Assembly (NCBI GenBank): GCA_039183635.1
Contig: JBCDBL010000085.1
Span: 1-19,077, forward strand
From: JBCDBL01 sp039183635
GTDB taxonomy: Bacteria > Pseudomonadota > Alphaproteobacteria > Caulobacterales > Parvularculaceae
Length of the DNA stretch: 19,077 nucleotides
Direction: 5' to 3'
Part shown: positions 13,565 to 19,077 of the stretch, one piece after another
How positions within the stretch are numbered: position 1 is the first letter of the stretch
How the letters are laid out: every line of letters begins with the position of its first letter
Position numbers and translations under genes: made by a program
Notes under the pieces: model-generated
What the model was told of the DNA's origin: nothing
Databases searched by the model: none
What the model saw: only the letters and a program-made list of their open reading frames with translations

Positions 13565-14002
13565 CCCCCTCTCCTCTTAAATGAGCAATGCAACGGAACT
13601 GACGCGTCCAAGCAACTTACCAGCATAACTTCGCCACAAATGGCTAGGCTTAATATTTTAAAATGTTAATTTACGTTAGTGACATATTATAATTAAGACA
13701 TCAATGCGCTTACGCATTCGATAAGCCGGCGCTAACCCATAATCCAGTAAAATAAAGGAAAATAATAAAGTCTTGCGATTGTACTCAAGCGTTTTCCCCG
13801 TTAATCAGAGTGACGCAAGCGAAACATGCTTACCCCTTTTTACTCCTTTATTGATGTACTAATAGGAATGTGTCATAGGATTTTATCCATCTGTTATGTC
13901 AATTTGATGAGTTGACGTATGACGAAAGAAGCGGCAGATATTCGCAGATGAGACGATTTTCGCCGCGTTCCTCCCCTGAGTTTTTTGGTGCGCACCCATA
14001 AT
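13565..14002. promoter_or_regulatory. AT-rich divergent control region (VOC unit / KstD-like unit)
   Basis: This 438-base gap has no gene I can support. It is AT-rich, unlike its flanks. It contains AATGCG-CTTA-CGCATT (13703-13718, perfect 6-4-6), a TTAA-flanked near-palindrome around 13650-13670, and TATGTCAA-N9-TTGACGTA (13895-13919, one mismatch in eight) about 85 bases upstream of the flavoprotein start. No promoter with two good boxes stands out. Confidence 0.45.
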
Positions 14003-15595
14003 ATGAATGAACGTAACTTTGATCTTGTCGTCGTCGGCTCCGGCGCTGCGGGCTTGACCGCCGCCATCACGGCGGCCGCACGCGGCGCTTCTGTCGCGGT
14101 GCTGGAAAAGTCCGGCTATGTCGGCGGAACAAGCGCTGTATCGGGCGGCTTGCTGTGGGTCCCTGGGTACAAGGATGAAAAATGTTCTCCGGACGAGATC
14201 GTCAAATATATCCAGACCGCCACAAAAAATGAGAATAGCCCTGAAAAGGTAAAGTCATTCGTCAGCGAGGTCGCCGAAACGATGCGTTTTCTTGAACGCG
14301 TCACGCCGCTTCGTCTCAAAAAGACATACTATCCAGACAGCCTCGCTGAATTGCCCGGCGGCGTTGCGAAAGGACGCCACTTTGATGCGGCCCCCTTTCG
14401 GATGGCGCGCCTTGGCAAGCATCGCACGCTCGTGCGTAACGATGCGGACACGCAAATCGTGACCATAGACGAAGCGGTGCGTTTGGGCTTTGCGTCCAAC
14501 ACCAAACGGGCGATCTGGCGAAACCTCCCACGCCTGGCGTTCAGACAATTGTTAGGATACCGGGCGATGGGCGGCGGCCTTGTCGCCGCGCTGCTGAAGG
14601 GGTGCGAGGACCTCAAAGTGAAGGTGGAAACAAACGTTGAGGTCGAGGCTCTTCTGCGCGAAGGCGACCACGTGGTCGGCGTGTCGGTCGTGGCCAGCGG
14701 CTTAAAGCAAGAGATCCGGGCTGGCAAAGGCGTTGTCCTGGCGGTCGGCGGATTTGAGTGGGATAAGGACAAAGTTTCAGCGCATCTCAAAACAGATCTT
14801 GCGCCGCCGCCAAGTCCGCCTCTGGCGCTCGGCTCAAATCTGGATTTACTCAACGGGCTCGATATTGCTTACGATAAGCTTGACGACGCCTGGTATTGGC
14901 CGGTCGGCTGCACGCCGGGAACGGAATATGAGGGAAAGGAGATAGGGACTCTCATCCTCGCTGAACGTTGTTTCCCGCACTGCATATGGGTGAACGCAGC
15001 GGGCGAGCGCTTTACGAATGAGTCGAGCCACAATTGCGCGCTGGGCATGCTTGAAGACGGCAACGAGGCCTGTTGGGCTATCTTCGACAAACAGTTTCGG
15101 GAAAAATATAGCATACTGAGTTCTGTTGCGCCAAGCGCGCCTGATCCTGAATGGCTGATCAAAGCGGACACGTTGGCGTCACTCGCTACGGCCATCGGCG
15201 TCAACCCGAGCGGCCTTAAAAGCACGACCGCTGAATTTAACGCCGCCGTTAAAACTGGGGACGACCCGAAATTCGGACGCGGACGGTACGCCTACGACCG
15301 CTATAATGGCGACCAGAAGGCCCCCCACCCCAATCTCGGCGCCATTGAGAAAGCCCCCTTCTACGCTATAAAGGTCGGCCTCAGCGTTGTCGGCACCAAG
15401 GGCGGGCCTAAAACGAACGAATTTGGCCAGGTGCTTCGGAACAGCGGCGGTCACGTGCCGGGGCTCTTCGCGGTTGGGAACGCCTCCCACGCCATGCCGG
15501 GTCCGATATCCCCGGCTGGCGGCGTTACCTTATCCGCCGGCATGAACAGCGGAAGGCTCGCCGCCCTGGTCGCCCTCGGTGCAAACGACCGGTAA
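14003..15595 (+). CDS. KstD-like FAD-dependent dehydrogenase (fumarate reductase / 3-ketosteroid dehydrogenase family)
   Basis: From the ATG at 14003 the protein is 530 residues. The FAD-binding start is VVVGSGAAG (GxGxxG at 12-17) with Glu35 at the end of strand 2, followed by GGTSAVSGG. The C-terminal FAD segment reads GLFAVGNASHAMPGPISPAGGVTLSAGM. Overall order (including KGGPKTNEFGQVL) is that of 3-ketosteroid 1-dehydrogenases. However, the tyrosine of the KstD YPGPG motif is replaced: here it is SPAGG (Ser503), so a true 1,2-dehydrogenation of 3-ketosteroids is doubtful. It may oxidise or reduce a related alicyclic ketone or enoate. A TTG at 13985 would add six residues; neither start has a clear ribosome-binding site. 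The serine-hydrolase gene follows 102 bases downstream. Confidence 0.9.
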   Translation: MNERNFDLVVVGSGAAGLTAAITAAARGASVAVLEKSGYVGGTSAVSGGLLWVPGYKDEKCSPDEIVKYIQTATKNENSPEKVKSFVSEVAETMRFLERVTPLRLKKTYYPDSLAELPGGVAKGRHFDAAPFRMARLGKHRTLVRNDADTQIVTIDEAVRLGFASNTKRAIWRNLPRLAFRQLLGYRAMGGGLVAALLKGCEDLKVKVETNVEVEALLREGDHVVGVSVVASGLKQEIRAGKGVVLAVGGFEWDKDKVSAHLKTDLAPPPSPPLALGSNLDLLNGLDIAYDKLDDAWYWPVGCTPGTEYEGKEIGTLILAERCFPHCIWVNAAGERFTNESSHNCALGMLEDGNEACWAIFDKQFREKYSILSSVAPSAPDPEWLIKADTLASLATAIGVNPSGLKSTTAEFNAAVKTGDDPKFGRGRYAYDRYNGDQKAPHPNLGAIEKAPFYAIKVGLSVVGTKGGPKTNEFGQVLRNSGGHVPGLFAVGNASHAMPGPISPAGGVTLSAGMNSGRLAALVALGANDR

Positions 15596-15697
15596 GCGTT
15601 TATATTGGCGGGACCGACATCTTTTTCCGTTTTTCGCTATCAATGCTTCGCCGCAACGAAGGGCGATCTGAGATAATGGCATGAAATGGAGGCATGT

Positions 15698-17587
15698 ATG
15701 GACCGCGTCATTTTAGCCCTTTTGTCATTTGTAGTGTTCAGCGGACTTGCATCTGCACAGCAGAGTGTGAGCGAAACTCAAGCCTTCGTTGAAGAGCGCG
15801 CCGCAGCCGTGATCGAAAGCGGCGATGTGGCCGGACTGGTTATCGCTGTGGTGCGGCCTGACGGCTCCGCCTTTACACATGCCGCAACCACAAAGGGCGT
15901 TCAGTTTCCACAGCCGCTCGATGGTGGTGACTCGATTGTTCAGATTGCCTCTATCAGCAAGACTTTCACCGCAGTCGCCATGATGCAGCTGGTGGAACGC
16001 GGGCTGGTTGAGCTTGACGCGCCTGTGAGCACCTACCTGCCGGAGCAGGCTGAAGCCTTGGAAGGGGATTTTGGCGTCGTGACGGTGAAGGATCTTTTCG
16101 CGCACCGCGCCGGCTACGAACCGATCCAATACCCCATTTGGCCCAAGACAGCGGCTGACGTCATGTCCCTCTCAGAGTATTTACAACTTGGCCGCCCCGC
16201 GCGCGTATTCAACGCAGGCGAGACAACGATTTACTCGAATTACAGCTACGGGCTTGCGGGCCTTATTATTGAGCGCGTGACCAAACAGAATTATGCGGAC
16301 TATCTCGAAAACGAGGTGCTGCGTCCGCTTGGCATGCTTTCTACGACAACGCGGCAACCGGGCGTTAGTGCGGGGGCGTCTGCAATGCGCGCAGAACTGG
16401 AGCGTAGAATCGCGCCCGGTCAGTATCAGTCAGCAGACGGGTACAAGCCGCGGTCGTATGTGTACTCCAACAATGTTCCTGCTGGATCGGTTGCAACAAC
16501 AGCCGAGGATATGATCAAGTTCATGAAAGCGTTTCTTTTTGAACCGTCCTTAGATGAAAAGACCGTTGTCTCAAAACTCGCCAAAGACGTGATGACGTCA
16601 AAGCTATTTGAGGACCGTCCAGGCGGAGCCGACTACGGAATGGGCTTCGAGCATCGCCCGCTTGGCGGCCATGACATGATTGGACACGAAGGCGATATTT
16701 TTTATACAAAAAGCTATTTCGGCCTTCTTCCAGACGCGCAAGCAGGCGTTTATGTTTCTGTCTTAAGCAATAATGGTCGAGATATTGCGATTTCAATAGT
16801 AGAAGAGACTTTACTCGAAATTGCAGGCAAGCGGTCACGGCAAGATCTTATCGACCCGCCCGTTCAACAAGTTGCGCCGCTGCCTTTCAAAGAGCGAATG
16901 ATTTTCGAATATCGCAGCCATACCACTTTTGAAAAACTCTTTCTTATTGCATTCGAGACATTCGATTTCGAGCTCGATGAAGCGGGGGCGCTCCGCCGCC
17001 ACGCAAGCAATGAAACTTTCAAAAAAATAACCCCCTTCCTCTTTGAAAACGAAGAGACCGGCGAGCGCATTTACCTGCAGGCGGATGATACAGGCTTTGT
17101 AGAACGGGTCTATGTCGGATCATTCCCGATGGTAAGACCATCGTTTTTCTCAAATCCGTCAGTGCTTGTGTTAGTTGCCGGCGCCTCAGGACTGGTCGCG
17201 ATTTTTGGAATAATCCTGTCCTCGCTTAGCGTTTTTAACACATCTTCTAAGTCGAAAAATACTAAATTTCTAGCTCCGACGCTTTTGGGGCTGTCGATCG
17301 TGATAACGGCAAGTTCGGTATTATTGGGGTATGCTGTCGCCACCTTTTCAGGAAGCTTTCCGGACAGCATGATTGATTATCCGACCACCCCTATCAAAAT
17401 AGCTGTGTATTGGAACTATATCCTGATACCAGCGTTCCTTATTGCCGCGATTGTGATTGCATTCAATTTTAAAAGCCCTCAAGGGATTTTGTTAAGGACT
17501 TTTCAAGTGACTGCAGCGCCGTTGTTTTTGCTGTACATACTCGTTGCATATCAGTGGAACTTGATAGGCCCGAATTTTCTTCCTTAA
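15698..17587 (+). CDS. Serine hydrolase (class C beta-lactamase-like) with four C-terminal membrane helices
   Basis: The 629-residue product has a signal peptide (ALLSFVVFSGLASA) and a beta-lactamase-type serine hydrolase domain. Ser85-x-x-Lys88 lies in SISK, the second motif is Tyr179-Ser-Asn181, and His330-Glu-Gly332 replaces the KTG triad, as in many esterases and D-aminopeptidases of this family. After a linker domain (about 390-480) come four hydrophobic segments near residues 487-512, 527-550, 566-590 and 598-621. The catalytic domain should therefore face the periplasm, held by the C-terminal bundle. Function may be ester or peptide hydrolysis; resistance to beta-lactams cannot be inferred. 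The ATG at 15698 has GGAG 6 bases upstream; the ATG at 15686 does not. A strong terminator follows at 17636. Confidence 0.93.
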   Translation: MDRVILALLSFVVFSGLASAQQSVSETQAFVEERAAAVIESGDVAGLVIAVVRPDGSAFTHAATTKGVQFPQPLDGGDSIVQIASISKTFTAVAMMQLVERGLVELDAPVSTYLPEQAEALEGDFGVVTVKDLFAHRAGYEPIQYPIWPKTAADVMSLSEYLQLGRPARVFNAGETTIYSNYSYGLAGLIIERVTKQNYADYLENEVLRPLGMLSTTTRQPGVSAGASAMRAELERRIAPGQYQSADGYKPRSYVYSNNVPAGSVATTAEDMIKFMKAFLFEPSLDEKTVVSKLAKDVMTSKLFEDRPGGADYGMGFEHRPLGGHDMIGHEGDIFYTKSYFGLLPDAQAGVYVSVLSNNGRDIAISIVEETLLEIAGKRSRQDLIDPPVQQVAPLPFKERMIFEYRSHTTFEKLFLIAFETFDFELDEAGALRRHASNETFKKITPFLFENEETGERIYLQADDTGFVERVYVGSFPMVRPSFFSNPSVLVLVAGASGLVAIFGIILSSLSVFNTSSKSKNTKFLAPTLLGLSIVITASSVLLGYAVATFSGSFPDSMIDYPTTPIKIAVYWNYILIPAFLIAAIVIAFNFKSPQGILLRTFQVTAAPLFLLYILVAYQWNLIGPNFLP

Positions 17588-17635
17588 TCCGCATCCGCTG
17601 CATTTGAATGTCTCGCGCAGGCAACACGCTATAAG

Positions 17636-17668
17636 AGCGATCTGCAGTAAAGCATGATCGCTATTTTT
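17636..17668 (+). terminator. Rho-independent terminator after the serine hydrolase gene
   Basis: AGCGATC (17636-17642) pairs with GATCGCT (17656-17662). The stem continues inward with TGC/GCA around an AGTAAA loop, with one bulged T, and an A plus five T follow. It lies 49 bases after the stop codon and faces the convergent cupin gene. Confidence 0.75.
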
Positions 17669-17738
17669 CTGACTTATTGAATACTTAAAGTAGGATGCCG
17701 CCAAGCGTATCACCGCTGTGCGGATGGGCTTCGGAGAT

Positions 17739-18314
17739 TCAAGCTTTCATGTCACGCGACAGTTTGAAGTATAACTCTTCCGTAAACGTCATCTTTTCTT
17801 TCTTTTCCAAGTCCCAGATATTGCGCTTTGTATTGGCCAGATCTCCACAATAGACATGTAGCGCCCTTGAATAATCATCGCCGTCATTCATTACCGCATG
17901 GATGGCCGGTCGGGGCAGACAGTGCACGGACGGCGCAGCCAACTCCCTTTTTCCGGTCGATAGCAACATTCCGCCAACTTCATCATAAGTGAAGTTCGTT
18001 TCGCTGCCGTCATACAGCCCAATGACCACCGGCATGAAATGGTTGTGCGGCGGATAAAGCAAACCAGGCGTAAGACGGATTGCGAAAATCGTGACCTTCT
18101 CACACATGTGAAGCAGCGTTTCGTCTTCGGTCAACTCAGGCAGACCATCGGTGAGAGCTTCCACATCGCTGATTGCCTCTGTGACCAGTCGGATGACCGT
18201 ATCAGCACCATCACTCCTGTCCAAAGCTTGCGCACAAGCCGCCACAAACTCCGGAAGCTTAAACCGATTTCTCGTATTCGTGGCGGTCGGTTGGATCGAG
18301 CTTTCCTGAGTCAA
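17739..18314 (-). CDS. Cupin-fold metal protein (cysteine-dioxygenase-like)
   Basis: The 191-residue protein shows the cupin pattern: ...LTPGLLYPPHNHFMPVVIGLYDGSE... with His90 and His92 in HNH, then PAIHAVMN (His139) and LHVYCGDL (His153). These are the expected metal ligands of a double-stranded beta-helix enzyme of the type grouped with cysteine dioxygenase-like proteins (COG5553-like). Substrate and metal are unknown. A longer frame reaches an ATG at 18434, but its first 40 residues look unlike the family. TTG at 18314 has a perfect AAGGAGG 7 bases upstream and is clearly the start. It is divergent from the GntR-type regulator gene, which is the natural candidate controller. Confidence 0.82.
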   Translation of the reverse strand: MTQESSIQPTATNTRNRFKLPEFVAACAQALDRSDGADTVIRLVTEAISDVEALTDGLPELTEDETLLHMCEKVTIFAIRLTPGLLYPPHNHFMPVVIGLYDGSETNFTYDEVGGMLLSTGKRELAAPSVHCLPRPAIHAVMNDGDDYSRALHVYCGDLANTKRNIWDLEKKEKMTFTEELYFKLSRDMKA

Positions 18315-18321
18315 AAACCAG

Positions 18322-18328
18322 CCTCCTT
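18322..18328 (-). promoter_or_regulatory. Ribosome-binding site that fixes a TTG start
   Basis: AAGGAGG on the minus strand is a full anti-16S match, 7 bases before the TTG at 18314. It decides the cupin start against the upstream ATG at 18434. Confidence 0.8.
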
Positions 18329-18427
18329 GGCATATTTGACCAATCCAGCATCCGGAATCGACGTCTTTGGGTTGCTGATTAATGATTTTATCGATATTGA
18401 CCGGTGATGAAACACAATCGCGCCATA

Positions 18428-18455
18428 CTGACATGTCACAAAGATAAATTATAAT
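18428..18455. promoter_or_regulatory. Divergent promoter region with a TGACATGTCA palindrome
   Basis: TGACATGTCA (18429-18438) is a perfect 10-bp palindrome. On the + strand CTGACA (18428-18433) is a good -35 box, 16 bases before TATAAT (18450-18455), toward the GntR-type gene. The minus strand also reads TATAAT (18453-18448) toward the cupin gene, just before the palindrome. A regulator at the palindrome could block both. The rest of 18315-18541 holds no gene. Confidence 0.45.
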
Positions 18456-18541
18456 TTTATTAAAACGATGAAAATGTCAATAGCAAACGCCTTTTCTCTG
18501 TGGAAAATGAAAGGCGTCAAGATGAACAAGAGGTCGGGATT

Positions 18542-19077
18542 TTGAGTAATACTGCAGCAACGAAGAACAAGCCAAAGGGGAATCAAAAAAAGCTTCCGGC
18601 AAAAGTCGCGCGACGATCACTAAAGGACGAGGCGTACGACAACATCCTGGAGGGGGTCCGATCAGGCCAATTTCTGCCCGGGACCATGATCACAGAGGGT
18701 CAACTCTCCTCGAAATACGGCCTCAGCAAGGCGCCAATTCGCACAGCGCTGACGCGTTTGGTGCAAGACGGTTGGCTGGAACCTGTTTCCCGGCGTGGAC
18801 ATCGCGTGAAACCTTTGACGATCGCCGATGCGCGCGATCTGTTCATGACAAGAAAACTCATCGAGCCTTTTACGGCGCGCATGGCGGCCGGCCGGATCGA
18901 CGACGCCGCGCGAGAGGTTCTGGCAGCAGCTTGCAACCCAAAGCACAAAAACTGGAAGGGATTGGACCTGGAACCTGCTTTTTTCGCGGCGAATAAAGAT
19001 TTCCACGTGGGCATCGCCAAAGCGTCAGGCAGCATTCGCTTAACCGACATAGTCAGCTTTCTTCACGATGAGGCCGA
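18542..19077 (+). CDS. GntR/FadR-family transcriptional regulator, 3' end missing
   Basis: A frame opened by TTG at 18542 (AGAGG 8 bases upstream) stays open to the window end, giving 178 full codons. After a lysine-rich tail comes a GntR winged helix-turn-helix: SLKDEAYDNILEGVRSGQFL, PGTMITEGQLSSKYGLSKAP, then IRTALTRLVQDGWLE and the wing VSRRGHRVKPL. ARDLFMTRKLIEPFTARMAA begins an FCD-type effector domain, whose metal-binding His lies in FHVGIAKASG. FCD regulators usually repress catabolic genes and respond to a carboxylate. It is divergent from the cupin gene and may bind the TGACATGTCA palindrome between them. The C-terminal third lies beyond the window. The frame contains no ATG near its start, so the TTG is the best candidate. 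Confidence 0.85.
   Translation, partial: MSNTAATKNKPKGNQKKLPAKVARRSLKDEAYDNILEGVRSGQFLPGTMITEGQLSSKYGLSKAPIRTALTRLVQDGWLEPVSRRGHRVKPLTIADARDLFMTRKLIEPFTARMAAGRIDDAAREVLAAACNPKHKNWKGLDLEPAFFAANKDFHVGIAKASGSIRLTDIVSFLHDEA

Noticed and set aside
18315..18434. Extension of the cupin gene to the ATG at 18434
   Set aside because: The added 40 residues do not resemble the family and the TTG at 18314 has a perfect AAGGAGG at the right distance.
1..19077. CRISPR array, tRNA, rRNA, insertion sequence or prophage genes
   Set aside because: No regularly spaced repeats, no T-loop/acceptor pattern, and no transposase, integrase or phage protein in any frame.

Overview
The window looks like an accessory, catabolism- and uptake-type stretch of an alphaproteobacterial chromosome with moderate GC content. 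The signs are a sphingomonad/hyphomonad-style TonB-dependent receptor, many short divergent operons, frequent non-ATG starts, and families such as 2-hydroxychromene-2-carboxylate isomerase-like proteins, hotdog thioesterases, SnoaL-like proteins and a 3-ketosteroid-dehydrogenase-like flavoprotein. The genus cannot be named from sequence alone. I see no rRNA, tRNA, CRISPR array or insertion sequence.

Layout. (1) 1-2924, + strand: a tight operon with the end of a DUF2817/M14-like protein, an HCCA-isomerase-like DsbA-fold protein and an AMP-binding acyl-CoA ligase. (2) 2938-4625: a LysR regulator transcribed away from a hotdog thioesterase. The LysR gene has a near-ideal T-N11-A dyad upstream, and the thioesterase start codon sits in a GAAA-tetraloop hairpin. 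(3) 4626-5304: a gene-poor stretch with a 20-bp perfect palindrome, a GC hairpin and a terminator-like hairpin, followed by a 50-residue membrane microprotein. (4) 5305-8681, - strand: a TonB-dependent receptor coupled to an MFS permease whose N-terminus resembles RhtX/FptX siderophore permeases. The permease appears to start at a CTG overlapping the receptor stop codon. (5) 8682-9133: a 450-bp divergent control region with two pairs of direct repeats, an 8-1-8 palindrome and a strong Fur-box match overlapping a promoter. (6) 9134-10549, + strand: a SnoaL/NTF2-like protein and an SDR. (7) 10604-13564, - strand: a VOC protein and two alpha/beta hydrolases. (8) 14003-17587, + strand: a KstD-like FAD enzyme and a secreted/membrane serine hydrolase with four C-terminal membrane helices, closed by a clear terminator. 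(9) 17739-19077: a cupin and a GntR/FadR-type regulator (cut by the window end), divergent around a TGACATGTCA palindrome.

How it may work together. The receptor, RhtX/FptX-like permease and Fur box suggest an iron-chelate uptake unit, with the SnoaL/SDR pair under the same iron signal. The remaining genes (ligase, thioesterase, KstD-like flavoenzyme, hydrolases, VOC) are typical of degrading a hydrophobic ring compound or ester, but the substrate cannot be read from the sequence. Both functional assignments are inference; family assignments rest on motifs in the translations.
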